A DNA stretch of 62,140 nt from Streptomyces sp. YIM 98790 (GTDB lineage: Bacteria > Actinomycetota > Actinomycetes > Streptomycetales > Streptomycetaceae). Both the position numbers and the translations under genes were made by a program. The DNA is taken from positions 1-62,140 of the forward strand of contig NZ_WTLH01000010.1 in the NCBI RefSeq assembly GCF_011421595.1, read 5' to 3'. The notes below the pieces were generated by a model, which saw only the letters and a list, made by a program, of their open reading frames with translations, did not search any database and was not told where the DNA came from. Positions 1 to 8,237 of this stretch are shown here, piece by piece; positions within the stretch are counted from its first letter, which is position 1, and each line of letters opens with the position of its first letter.

Positions 1-20
1 CCCGGGGTGCCGCGGCCCGG

Positions 21-142
21 GGCGGATGCGACCACCACGCGACCACAGCCGGGAACCGCATGGAGTGAAGACAGCGGTCAGGTACGGCCATTCGGCGACG
101 GCGCGGCGGCCTGGTCGGCGGATGCGACCACCATGCGACCAC
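21..142. repeat. 26-bp direct repeat pair next to tRNA-Pro
   Basis: Positions 21-46 and 117-142 carry the same 26-bp word (GGCGGATGCGACCACC followed by a variant-bearing tail) with one mismatch, 96 bp apart. Each copy is itself built from a GCGACCAC motif repeated after ten bases. The stretch 1-211 holds no convincing gene. The pair lies just beyond the 3' end of the tRNA-Pro gene, the side on which tRNA-targeted integrative elements insert, but no integrase is visible in the window. Confidence 0.75.
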
Positions 143-160
143 CAGGGGTGGAAGACGGCG

Positions 161-194
161 AAGGCCATCCCCGCCGTGCGGCGGGAATGGCCTT
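161..194 (-). terminator. Terminator of tRNA-Pro
   Basis: A 15-bp stem with one mismatch (161-175 with 180-194) closes a four-base loop (GTGC). It lies 18 bases past the 3' end of the minus-strand tRNA. There is no T-run, which is usual for Streptomyces hairpin terminators. Confidence 0.7.
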
Positions 195-211
195 GTGACC
201 TGCGGTTTCGC

Positions 212-288
<77 letters not shown>

Positions 289-391
289 GCGCCGGTGTGA
301 CCTGGGGTTTGGCGCCCCCGGGTGCCGACAGACAGAACCATACAGCATGTGGGGGGATGATCGTTAACGCCTGTGGGCCGGGTCAGCGGGG

Positions 392-1798
392 TCAGCGGGG
401 GAGTGGGGGGAGGTACTCACGGACCGGGGTGCGGTGCCACCAGTCGCCGGTGGCGCGGCGTTCGGCCCGGGTGGTGAAGCGGTAGTGGTACAGCCGGGCC
501 CGGACGTGGGCCGGGGGGCGGTCGGGGAAGGGGTTCGTGCGCAGCAGGCGGAGGGTGGGGCGGTGGTTCGCGAGCAGGCGGCGGGCCAGCGGGCGCAGCC
601 AGGCCCGGGCGTAGGCGGGGGAGAGGGCGGCGAACCACATCAGCCAGTCCAGGCGCAGGTGGTAGGGGGCGAACTGCCGGGGCATGCGGGCGGGGTCGCC
701 GGGCTTGCCGCGGAATTCGTACTCCTGCCAGCGGGTGGCGGGGGTGATCACCTCGTCGGTGGTGCCCTCCAGGACGACCTCGTGGCGCCGGCGGGTGACG
801 GTGCCGAAGGCGCCGTAGGTGTTGACCAGGTGCAGGGAGTCGTAGGAGCGGTTCATCTGCTGGCGGGGGGAGAGCAGGTTCCGGACCGGGCGGTAGCTGA
901 GGACGGCGACCAGAGCGGCCAGCACGAGTGTGGCGGCGGTGAACCAGACGGGAGTCCCGGGCGGCGGGGAGGGCGGGGCGAGCAGGAAGGAGAGGTCGGC
1001 GGCGGCCAGGGCGAGGACGATGGTGAGCCAGTTCAGCCAGGCGAAGTTCCCGGAGGCGACCAGCCAGAGCTGGGTGATCACGACGATCGCGGCCGCCACG
1101 GTGGCGACGGGCTGCGGGAAGAAGAGCAGGAAGGGCACCAGCAGCTGGGTGACGTGGTTGGCGGCGGCCTCGGCCCGGTGCAGCGGCTCGGGCAGCCGGT
1201 GGAAGTACCAGCTCAGCGGTCCGGGCATGGGCTGGGTCTCGTGGTGGTAGCGGAGGCAGGTCAGCTTGCGCCAGCAGGTGTCGCCGCGCCATTTGATCAG
1301 GCCCGCGCCGAATTCCAGCCGGAACAGCAGCCAGATCAGGAGCAGCAGGGTGACCCGGGGCGGGGAGATGTCGTCGTTGCCGAGGAAGATGGCCAGGAAG
1401 CCCGCTTCGAGGAGGAGGGATTCCCAGCCGAAGGAGTACCAGACCTGGCCGATGTTGACGATGGAGAGGTAGAGCGCCCACAGCACGGCCCAGGCGGCCA
1501 TGGCGGCCGGCAGCGGGAGCAGGTCGCCCAGGCCGAGCAGGAGGCCGGCCGAGCCGGCGGTGCCGGTCCAGGCGACCGCGCCGAAGAAGCGGTCCGAGTA
1601 GTGCAGGTGGAAGAGGCTGGGGGCCCGGCGGAAGGGCACCCGGCGCAGGTAGCCGGGTGCGGGGGTCAGCCCTCGTTCGCCGGCCAGCGGGCGGAACTGC
1701 AGTGCGGCTCCGAGGAAGCCCATCAGGTAGACGGCGGCCAGCCCGCGTTGCAGCAGCAGCCTGCTGAGCCAGGCGTCGGGGAGGTCGAACCACTCCAT
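392..1798 (-). CDS. Lipase maturation factor family membrane protein
   Basis: This 468-residue polytopic membrane protein resembles the lipase maturation factor family (LMF1-like, PF06762). Visible features are several hydrophobic helices, the conserved stretch around QVWYSFGWESLLLEAGFLAIF (about residues 120-140), and a C-terminal soluble part with YEFRGKPGD and RLDWLMWFAAL motifs. In animals LMF1 helps secreted lipases fold; the bacterial role is unknown. I start it at the ATG at 1798 because upstream in-frame codons run into low-complexity sequence. It is divergent from the CE7 esterase gene, with a 180-bp shared promoter region. Family assignment is good; function is inferred. Confidence 0.85.
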   Translation of the reverse strand: MEWFDLPDAWLSRLLLQRGLAAVYLMGFLGAALQFRPLAGERGLTPAPGYLRRVPFRRAPSLFHLHYSDRFFGAVAWTGTAGSAGLLLGLGDLLPLPAAMAAWAVLWALYLSIVNIGQVWYSFGWESLLLEAGFLAIFLGNDDISPPRVTLLLLIWLLFRLEFGAGLIKWRGDTCWRKLTCLRYHHETQPMPGPLSWYFHRLPEPLHRAEAAANHVTQLLVPFLLFFPQPVATVAAAIVVITQLWLVASGNFAWLNWLTIVLALAAADLSFLLAPPSPPPGTPVWFTAATLVLAALVAVLSYRPVRNLLSPRQQMNRSYDSLHLVNTYGAFGTVTRRRHEVVLEGTTDEVITPATRWQEYEFRGKPGDPARMPRQFAPYHLRLDWLMWFAALSPAYARAWLRPLARRLLANHRPTLRLLRTNPFPDRPPAHVRARLYHYRFTTRAERRATGDWWHRTPVREYLPPLPR

Positions 1799-1895
1799 GC
1801 CTGCATCTGTACCACTGCGCGGCCCGGGAGGGGCGGGGTCCGCTGGTGTGTCCGGGGCCCGCGGCGTGACCAGCGGAGCCGGCGCAGGAGGCGGG

Positions 1896-1942
1896 TTGAC
1901 CGGGGTCAGGCGGAACCGTAGGGTCCGGAAGAAAGCGCTTTC
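1896..1942 (+). promoter_or_regulatory. Promoter with LacI-type operator for the CE7 esterase
   Basis: TTGACC (1896-1901) and TAGGGT (1919-1924) are separated by 17 bases, a good sigma-HrdB-like promoter. The perfect 12-bp palindrome GAAAGCGCTTTC (1931-1942) falls where transcription should begin. A central CG flanked by a symmetric A/T-G pattern is typical of LacI-family sugar repressor operators. The repressor is not encoded nearby. Confidence 0.72.
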
Positions 1943-1978
1943 CCCTCTGTGACTGCCCCGCTCCCCGGGAGGACGTGC

Positions 1979-2962
1979 ATGGCACTGACCGATCTGCCGC
2001 TGGAGGAACTGCGGCGGTACCGGCCGGAGGTTCCCGAGCCGCCGGACTTCGACGGCTTCTGGGCCGGGACGCTGGCCGCGGCACGGCGGGCCGGCGGCGA
2101 CCCCGAGTACCGGCCGGTGGCGGAATCCCCGCTGGCCACGGTGGAGGTTTTCGACGTCCGGTTCCCGGGCTGGGGCGGCCAGCCGGTGGCGGGCTGGCTG
2201 CTGCTGCCGCGCGGCGCGGAGCGTCCGCTGCCCGCGGTGATCACCTACATCGGCTACGGCGGGGGGCGGGGGCTGCACCTGGAGCATCTGCTCTGGAGCT
2301 CCGCCGGCTACGCGCATCTGGTGGTGGACAGCCGCGGCCAGGGCCACGACACCCCGGACCCCGACCCCATGCCGCAGCCGCAGCTCTGGCGGGGGGTGAT
2401 GACCCGCGGCATCGACCGGCCGGAGACGTACTACTACCGGCGGCTGATGGCCGACTGCGTGCGGGCGGTGGACGCCCTGCGCGCCCACCCGGCCGTGGAC
2501 CCGTCCCGGATCGTGGTGTCGGGCGCCAGCCAGGGCGGCGGCCTGGCCCTGGCCACCGCCGGACTGAGCGGCGACGCGGTGGCCGCGGCCCTGATCGACG
2601 TGCCGTTCCTGTGCCACTACCGGCGCGCCGCCGAGATCGCCACCGAAGGCCCCTACCCGGAGCTGGCCGAGTATCTGGGCGTGCACCGGCGGATCGATCC
2701 GGAGCGGGCCTTCTCCACCCTCGACTACTTCGACGGGCTGCACTTCGCGCCGCGGGCCACCGCGCCCGCGCTGTTCAGCGTGGCGCTGATGGACCCGGTA
2801 TGCCCGCCGTCCACGGTCTTCGCCGCCCGCAACCGGTATGCCGGGGAGGCCGGGATCACGGTGTGGCCGTTCGGCGATCACGGCGGCGGGCGTGCCTCGC
2901 AGCAGGAGGAGCAGCTGCGCTGGCTGGCGGACCGCTCGCTGGGCGGCGCCCGCGCCGGCTGA
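1979..2962 (+). CDS. Acetylxylan esterase / cephalosporin-C deacetylase (CE7)
   Basis: This 327-residue carbohydrate esterase family 7 (AXE1, PF05448) enzyme removes acetyl groups from xylo-oligosaccharides and related acetyl esters. It shows the CE7 hallmarks: SRGQG near residue 120, the nucleophile elbow GASQGG near 182, and a C-terminal catalytic histidine in FGDHGGG. The family's length is about 320. There is no signal peptide, so it probably acts in the cytoplasm on imported acetylated oligosaccharides. The ATG at 1979 follows a GGGAGGA ribosome-binding site. A sugar-type palindrome overlaps its promoter. The xylose genes lie 6 kb downstream, which fits a xylan-utilisation role. Confidence 0.9.
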   Translation: MALTDLPLEELRRYRPEVPEPPDFDGFWAGTLAAARRAGGDPEYRPVAESPLATVEVFDVRFPGWGGQPVAGWLLLPRGAERPLPAVITYIGYGGGRGLHLEHLLWSSAGYAHLVVDSRGQGHDTPDPDPMPQPQLWRGVMTRGIDRPETYYYRRLMADCVRAVDALRAHPAVDPSRIVVSGASQGGGLALATAGLSGDAVAAALIDVPFLCHYRRAAEIATEGPYPELAEYLGVHRRIDPERAFSTLDYFDGLHFAPRATAPALFSVALMDPVCPPSTVFAARNRYAGEAGITVWPFGDHGGGRASQQEEQLRWLADRSLGGARAG

Positions 2963-3022
2963 GGGGAGGGCCGGCCGGCTCACGGCCGGCCGGCGGCCGG
3001 GCCGGCCGTCAGGTGTCAGGCA

Positions 3023-3050
3023 TCAGCCGTCAGCCGTCAGCCGTCAGCCG
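3023..3050. repeat. Four tandem TCAGCCG heptamers at the 3' end of the binding-protein gene
   Basis: Four perfect copies of the 7-bp unit TCAGCCG run from 3023 to 3050. The right-hand copy supplies the TGA stop of the minus-strand solute-binding protein. Each unit carries the same stop, so copy-number slippage would not extend the protein. Confidence 0.85.
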
Positions 3051-4312
3051 GAGGGCGTGTAGGCGAGGAGGCGGGTGATGACCTCGGACGCCTCCTCGCC
3101 GGCCGCCAGGGGGTCGGCGCCGGTCAGCACGGCGGTCTGGTACGTCTTGATCGGGTTGTCGGACTCCACCTGGCCCCAGCGCGGCGACTGCGGGGTGGCC
3201 CGGCCGTTGACCGCGCCCGCCACCATGGCGGCGGTGCCCGGGTCGTCCCGCACCGCGTCGGCGAGCGTGGTGCGGTTGGGCACGAAGCTGCGGCTGCGGG
3301 CGAGTTCGGTCTGCCATGTGTCGCCGGTGATCAGCTTGACGAACTCGTAGGCGAGCAGCGGCTCGGCGGACTCCTCGGTGATGATCAGGTTGGAGCCGCC
3401 GGTGAACACCGCGCCCGGCTCGCCCGCCTCCTTGCCCGGAACCGGGAAGAAGCCGAGCTTGTCCTCGAGTTCCGGGTTGAGGTCGGTGATGGCCTGCGCC
3501 GAGCCGGGGGTGGAGATGATCTGCGCCACCTCGCCGGAGGCGAAGACCTCCTCGTGCGGCGGATTGGCCTCGTCGGTGTCGACCGGGCCGTCGCCCAGCG
3601 CCTGGAGTTCGGCGTAGAAGGCCATGCCGGCTGCCGCCTCGGGGGTGTGCAGCGCGCCGGTCCACCGGCCGCCGCTCTCCACCGCCAGGTCGCCGCCCTC
3701 GTCCCAGATGAACCCGGCCAGCACGTACCAGTTCTGGCCGGGCAGATAGATGCCCTGCCGGCCGGGGACCTCGTCCAGCCGCCGGGTGATCTCCAGCCAC
3801 TCCTCGCGGTCTTCGGGCGGCTCCTCGATGCCGGCCTCCTGGAACAGGTCCTTGCGGTAGATGACCACGCGGTTGGCGGCGTAGAAGGGTATGCCGAACT
3901 GGTGGCCGTAGACCTTGCCCGGTTCGGCCAGGCCGGGCACCCAGTAGTCGCCGTCCAGGTCGACCACCTGGTTGGTGAGGTCCTTGACCCCTCCGGTGTT
4001 CACGTACTGGGCGACCTGGGTGTTGCCGACCTCGATGACGTCCGGGCCTTCGCCGGTGGTGAGTGCCTCGTTGACCTTGTCGCCGATGCCGACCCACTCC
4101 TGGAAGGTGACGCGGACCTCGACATCCCGGTGCCGGGCCTCGAAGTCGTCGACCACCTGCTGGACAAAGTCCTCCCCGGCGCTGTGGTTCATCATCCAGA
4201 CCTCCAGCACGGTGGTCTCGTCCTCGTCGGAACCCAGCAGGGAGCAGCCGGTGAGCAGCGCGGTGGCGCAGGTCAGGGCGGTGGCTCTGATGATGCGGGA
4301 CGGGTACGTCAA
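3044..4312 (-). CDS. Sugar ABC transporter substrate-binding lipoprotein (orphan)
   Basis: This 422-residue family-1 extracellular solute-binding protein (PF01547 type) captures a sugar outside the membrane for an ABC importer. The N-terminus has two arginines, a hydrophobic stretch and the lipobox LTGC with acylated Cys23. The mature part starts with TTVLEVWMMNHSAGEDF and has the usual aromatic-rich fold. I chose the TTG at 4312, which follows AAAGGA at good spacing and gives a compact signal peptide; a longer start is less likely. No permease or ATPase gene is adjacent, so it must use a transporter encoded elsewhere. DasR-like direct repeats lie just upstream. Confidence 0.88.
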   Translation of the reverse strand: MTYPSRIIRATALTCATALLTGCSLLGSDEDETTVLEVWMMNHSAGEDFVQQVVDDFEARHRDVEVRVTFQEWVGIGDKVNEALTTGEGPDVIEVGNTQVAQYVNTGGVKDLTNQVVDLDGDYWVPGLAEPGKVYGHQFGIPFYAANRVVIYRKDLFQEAGIEEPPEDREEWLEITRRLDEVPGRQGIYLPGQNWYVLAGFIWDEGGDLAVESGGRWTGALHTPEAAAGMAFYAELQALGDGPVDTDEANPPHEEVFASGEVAQIISTPGSAQAITDLNPELEDKLGFFPVPGKEAGEPGAVFTGGSNLIITEESAEPLLAYEFVKLITGDTWQTELARSRSFVPNRTTLADAVRDDPGTAAMVAGAVNGRATPQSPRWGQVESDNPIKTYQTAVLTGADPLAAGEEASEVITRLLAYTPSG

Positions 4313-4364
4313 GTGAGGGTCCTTTGGGAACGGTTGAGCGGGGGCGCGGTGGCGCCCCACAAAG

Positions 4365-4395
4365 TGGCGTAGACCTCATAAATTGGCGTAGACCT
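4365..4395 (-). promoter_or_regulatory. Direct repeats resembling DasR sites upstream of the binding protein
   Basis: TGGCGTAGACCT occurs twice (4365-4376 and 4384-4395), 19 bp apart. Each copy matches 9 of 12 positions of the core of the DasR responsive element (TGGTCTAGACCA). The minus-strand reading AGGTCTACGCCA also matches 9 of 12 positions of a box upstream of the chitinase gene in this window. They lie about 50-80 bp upstream of the TTG start at 4312. A different GntR regulator is equally possible. Confidence 0.5.
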
Positions 4396-4535
4396 ATGTG
4401 GGGGTCAAGAGCAAATCCTGGGCGTAACACGATGGAGACGTGGAGGCGGCCGTCCGGTTGCGGAGACCTCCGGGGCGGACCGGCGGAAGGAGAATGCGGA
4501 CGGAAACCGGCCGCAATGCCGGGCATGCTGGTGCC

Positions 4536-5603
4536 ATGGCCAACACCAGCTCCCGCACCCTGCGGCTGCTCTCCCTGCTCCAGACCCACCGCTACTGGCC
4601 CGGGCGGCAGCTTGCCGACCGGCTCGGCGTCTCTCCCCGCACCCTGCGCCGGGACGTGGACCGGCTGCGCGAGCTCGGCTACCCGGTCAATGCCCACCGC
4701 GGCGTGGACGGCGGATACCAGCTCGCGCCCGGTGCCGCCCTGCCCCCGCTGGTGGTGGACGACGAGGAGGCGGTCGCCCTGGCCATCGGGCTGCGCGCCG
4801 CCGCACAGGGCGGGGTCACCGGCATCGAGGAGGCCGCGGTCCGGGCGCTGGCCAAGGTCGTCCAGGTGATGCCGCAGCGGCTGCGGCGGCGGGTGGACGC
4901 GCTGCGCCAGGTCACGGTGCCGGGCGGCTGGAACGGCACCGGGCCCGGGGTGGAGGCCGGCGTGCTGACCGCCCTCGCGCAGGCCTGCCGGGACGAGGAG
5001 CGGCTGCGGTTCGGCTATCTGGCCCGTGACGGGCAGGAGAGCCGCCGGTACGTGGAGCCGCACCGGCTGGTCTCCCTGGGCCGGCGCTGGTATCTGGTCG
5101 CCTACGACCTGGTCCGGCAGGACTGGCGGAACTTCCGGCTGGACCGGGTGCGGGAGCCGCAGGCCACCCGGGAGCGGTTCCGGCCGCGCACGCTGCCCGA
5201 CGCCGACGCCGGGGAGTTCGTCCGCCGCAGCATCGGCGCGATCCCGGCCGAGTACACCGTGGAGATGCGGGTGCGGGCGGAGGCCGGCCGGGTGCGCGAG
5301 CAGGTGGGCCAGTGGGCGGAGGTGACCGGTGACGGGCCGGGGTCCTGCCTGCTGCGGATGACCGTGCAGTCGCTGGACTGGCCGCTGCTGGCGGCCGGTT
5401 CGCTGGACGCGGAGTTCGAGGTGCTGGGGCCGCCGGAGCTGGCCGTGCGGGTGCGCGAGTGGTCGCAGCGGTTCGCCCGGGCCGCCGCCCGCGGCGACGG
5501 GGCGGACACCGTCGCCGGCCCGGAGGACGGGGAAACCGACGCGGCTGACGCGGTGGAGGGGGCGGAGGGGGCGGAGGGGGCGGGCCCGCTCAGGTCGGGA
5601 TGA
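4536..5603 (+). CDS. WYL-domain transcriptional regulator
   Basis: This 355-residue protein has an N-terminal DeoR/HTH_11-type winged helix (about residues 8-60; LADRLGVSPRTLRRDVDRL), a middle linker and a WYL domain with RWYLVAYD at about residue 188. It ends in a WCX-type C-terminal region and an acidic Ala/Glu-rich tail repeating GAE. WYL proteins sense ligands, often nucleic acids or nucleotides, and control nearby genes. The ATG at 4536 is chosen as the first start before the helix-turn-helix. It is divergent from the binding-protein gene and its 3' end overlaps the convergent hydrolase gene by 14 bp. Confidence 0.9.
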   Translation: MANTSSRTLRLLSLLQTHRYWPGRQLADRLGVSPRTLRRDVDRLRELGYPVNAHRGVDGGYQLAPGAALPPLVVDDEEAVALAIGLRAAAQGGVTGIEEAAVRALAKVVQVMPQRLRRRVDALRQVTVPGGWNGTGPGVEAGVLTALAQACRDEERLRFGYLARDGQESRRYVEPHRLVSLGRRWYLVAYDLVRQDWRNFRLDRVREPQATRERFRPRTLPDADAGEFVRRSIGAIPAEYTVEMRVRAEAGRVREQVGQWAEVTGDGPGSCLLRMTVQSLDWPLLAAGSLDAEFEVLGPPELAVRVREWSQRFARAAARGDGADTVAGPEDGETDAADAVEGAEGAEGAGPLRSG

Positions 5604-6408
5604 GGCCCAGGTCGGCGGCGAACCGTGCCACGTCCGCCGTCACCCGGCCCGGCTCCTCCCAGTGCACGCAGTGCCCCGTGCCCTCGTACACGACCAGCCG
5701 GGACCCGTGCACGGCCTTCACCTGCTGGTCCTGGTCGGCACGGGGCAGCACCGGGTCCTGGTCGCCCCAGATCACCATGGTCGGCACGAGAATCCCGGCC
5801 ATGGTGGCTTGCAGGTCGGTCTCCAGCAGCCCGCGGAAGCTTTCCTGCCACACCTCGGCGGGGGTGTGCACCGCGTCCTCGCGCAGCCTGTCCAGGAACG
5901 CGAGGTCCACCGGCCGGACCGTCAGGCCCGACACGAACGGCTCCACGGCCTCCTGGTCCAGCGGGTCGCGCAGCAGGGCGATGCGCTCGCCCAGCGCCGC
6001 AAGGTGCGGCTTGCCCTCCAGGGTGGCCGGCACCCCGCACAGCACCAGGCCGGCCACCCGGTCCGGGTGGCTGCCCGCGACCATCCGGGCGGTCACGCCG
6101 CCGGTCGAGGAACCGACCAGCACCGCGCGGCCGATGCCCGCCGCGTCCAGGAACGACACCAGGTCGGCGGCGAAGTCCTCCGGCCGGTAGCCCCCGTCCG
6201 GACGGCCCGCGTCGCGGTGGCCGCGCTGGGTGGGCGCCCAGCCGTGCAGCGTGGCCGGCAGCCGCCGCAGCACCGGCTCGAACGACGCCCACGATTCGCC
6301 GAGTCCGTGCACGAACACCACCGGAACCCCACCGGGATAACCGGCTTCGGCATAGGGAAGTGTCAGCCCGTTGACGAGCCTGGTCAGTTTCATCGCGATG
6401 GTGCTCAT
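5590..6408 (-). CDS. Alpha/beta fold hydrolase
   Basis: This 272-residue soluble alpha/beta hydrolase (Abhydrolase_1) has the oxyanion motif VFVHGLGES (about residues 30-38), nucleophile elbow VGSSTGG (about 97-103), acid residue in IWGDQDPVL (about 219) and catalytic histidine in GTGHCVHWEEP (about 245-255). This matches the family in length and motif order. The substrate cannot be told from sequence; esterase, lactonase or haloperoxidase-like activity are all possible. The ATG at 6408 follows GGGAGG. It converges with the WYL regulator gene and overlaps its end by 14 bp. Confidence 0.88.
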   Translation of the reverse strand: MSTIAMKLTRLVNGLTLPYAEAGYPGGVPVVFVHGLGESWASFEPVLRRLPATLHGWAPTQRGHRDAGRPDGGYRPEDFAADLVSFLDAAGIGRAVLVGSSTGGVTARMVAGSHPDRVAGLVLCGVPATLEGKPHLAALGERIALLRDPLDQEAVEPFVSGLTVRPVDLAFLDRLREDAVHTPAEVWQESFRGLLETDLQATMAGILVPTMVIWGDQDPVLPRADQDQQVKAVHGSRLVVYEGTGHCVHWEEPGRVTADVARFAADLGLIPT

Positions 6409-6556
6409 GTCAGAACCTCCCTCAGCAAGAGTGCCGGATGGTAGCCGCTCCGGCGCGGGGAGGTCCCCCCTTCGGGCTACTCCGCGTGTACGAGTCGCCC
6501 GATTCGTACACGCTCGGTCAGTTCCGTGGCCCCGTCAGGGGCCCGCCGGCGCCGGG

Positions 6557-7327
6557 TCAGCCGCCGGGGGAGGCTTCGGGGAAGAACACGGTGAACGCCT
6601 CCGTGGGTTCTCCGATGCCCCGGGCGAGCGGTTCGTCGAAGTACCAGATGAGGTAGAGCAGGAAGGCGATCAGCGCGCTGAACAGACCGGCCAGCACCAG
6701 CTCCCGGCCGGAGCGCTGGATCTGGAGGGCGAAGACCATGCCGACCGCCACCGCGCCGCAGACCACCAGGCCGAACCAGACCACGGTGGGCATGGTGGGC
6801 CCGGCGGACAGGCCCCGGGCCGCGCGTGCCTCGTCCACCGCGGCCAGCTGGTCCAGCATGCCCTGGTAGGCATGGGTCTCGGCGACCGTCTCCGGCTCGT
6901 GGCCGGTGACCGTGGTGCGCAGCCGCACCAGCAGTTCGTCGCCGCGGTCGGTGAGTTCGCCGTGCTCCAGCATGTGCGGCCACTCCCGTTCCACGGTGTG
7001 CACGGCATAGTCCTCGGTCTGGTCGCGGATCTGCTCCCGCACGTCCTGCGGATAGATGCCGGCGCGGGCGCTGATCTCGTGCAGCGCCTGCGCCTCGCGC
7101 CGCACCCATTCGTCCGCGGCGCCGCGTTCCTCCCAGACTCCGGCGATGGCCAGGCCCAGCATGATGGCGTAGACCACTCCGATCATCATGGTCATGTACT
7201 CGATGACGTCCGGGGTCTCGGAGGGATCGTCCTCGGTCCCGGCACGGCGGCTGCGCAGCACGGCCAGCAGCAGCACGATGCCGCAGGTGGCGACGGTGAC
7301 GAGGGTCAGTACGAGCCAGTTCGGCAC
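6557..7327 (-). CDS. DUF4239 membrane protein
   Basis: This 256-residue protein has two transmembrane helices near the N-terminus (about residues 3-23 and 45-65) and two near the C-terminus (about 185-225). Between them lies a charged loop with ERGAADEWVRREAQALHEI. This arrangement matches DUF4239 (bestrophin-like) proteins, whose function is not established. It ends 3' of a secreted low-complexity protein gene on the same strand, with a 9-bp gap to its stop, so the two are likely cotranscribed. Confidence 0.8.
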   Translation of the reverse strand: MPNWLVLTLVTVATCGIVLLLAVLRSRRAGTEDDPSETPDVIEYMTMMIGVVYAIMLGLAIAGVWEERGAADEWVRREAQALHEISARAGIYPQDVREQIRDQTEDYAVHTVEREWPHMLEHGELTDRGDELLVRLRTTVTGHEPETVAETHAYQGMLDQLAAVDEARAARGLSAGPTMPTVVWFGLVVCGAVAVGMVFALQIQRSGRELVLAGLFSALIAFLLYLIWYFDEPLARGIGEPTEAFTVFFPEASPGG

Positions 7328-7336
7328 CGGAACTCC

Positions 7337-8104
7337 TCAGGCAGAGCGGGGGGTTGCGCCGTTGCCGCGGCCCGCTGCGCCGCCCCGGGGCCGCATCGCG
7401 GCGGCGGCCAGCACGGCGGGGGCGAGCAGCATGAGCATGCGGCCGACCAGGGTGGGCCCGGTGTCCGGGGGATCGCTGCCGGGCGCCGGCCGGGGCGGCA
7501 CGGTCAGGGACACGGCCTCGGTGGGGGTGGGGGCGGGCTCCGGTGGTCCGGACGGTGAGGGCGAAGGAGAAGCGGACGGCGAGGGCGCGGACGACGGAGA
7601 GGGCGTGGACGACGACGCCGGTCGGGGTGCCGGTGCCGGACCGGAGGAGGGCGAGGGGGAGGACGGAGCGGGGGAGGGGGACGGCGAGGCCGTCGGCGAG
7701 GGGGAGGAGGGTGGCGGAGCGGCCGGGGAGGTGGGGGCGGGACCGGGCTCGGGTTCCTCCGGGGCGGGCGCGGGCGGCGGTTCGGACGGGGGGCAGCCCA
7801 GCCGCACGCCGGCCCGGGCGGTGTCCCCCGAGGCGACGGCCTCGGCGTTCAGACAGAGGTCCCCGTGGCGCAGCTCCACGGAGGCGCCGGCCCCGCCGGA
7901 GCCGTCCCCGGACGTGCCGCCGGCCATGGCCCACCCCGGTGGAGGGCCGCCGGGCCAGGCGGTGGCGCCGGCCCACGGCTCCGGTTCCGCCGAGGGCCTG
8001 CCGGACTCCCCGGCACGGGCCGGGAAGGCGGGGAGAACGGTGGCGATCAGTGCGGCGGAGGCCAGTGAGAGGCCCGCCCTGCGGGCACGCTGCCGGGCTG
8101 TCAC
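7337..8104 (-). CDS. Secreted or wall-spanning Pro/Ser-rich protein with C-terminal membrane helix
   Basis: About 255 residues, not recognised as a known family. From the GTG at 8104 it has a signal peptide (LSLASAALIATVLPAFPARA), then a short globular part with two cysteines (GDLCLNAE and VRLGCPP). About 90 residues of Pro-Ser-Ala low-complexity spacer follow. The C-terminus carries a hydrophobic helix (MLMLLAPAVLAAAAM) and a basic tail. That is the plan of a wall-spanning surface protein anchored by its C-terminal helix; no LPXTG motif is present. The start is uncertain. It sits upstream of the DUF4239 gene in a likely two-gene unit. Confidence 0.65.
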   Translation of the reverse strand: MTARQRARRAGLSLASAALIATVLPAFPARAGESGRPSAEPEPWAGATAWPGGPPPGWAMAGGTSGDGSGGAGASVELRHGDLCLNAEAVASGDTARAGVRLGCPPSEPPPAPAPEEPEPGPAPTSPAAPPPSSPSPTASPSPSPAPSSPSPSSGPAPAPRPASSSTPSPSSAPSPSASPSPSPSGPPEPAPTPTEAVSLTVPPRPAPGSDPPDTGPTLVGRMLMLLAPAVLAAAAMRPRGGAAGRGNGATPRSA

Positions 8105-8237
8105 GGGGGTGATTGTGCGCGGCGCGGCGGGGCCGCGGCGGTGAGCGCCCGAGGGTTCGCCGGATCGGATGAAAATGTGTTGAAAGAAGGTTGCTCGGGG
8201 CGCGGTGGGCCGGAGGGCCGGCCGCCGCGCGGACTGC

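Noticed and set aside
392..2983. An 863-codon open frame on the minus strand
   Set aside because: Only the part from 1798 down encodes the membrane protein; the upstream part is antisense to the CE7 esterase and has no family features.
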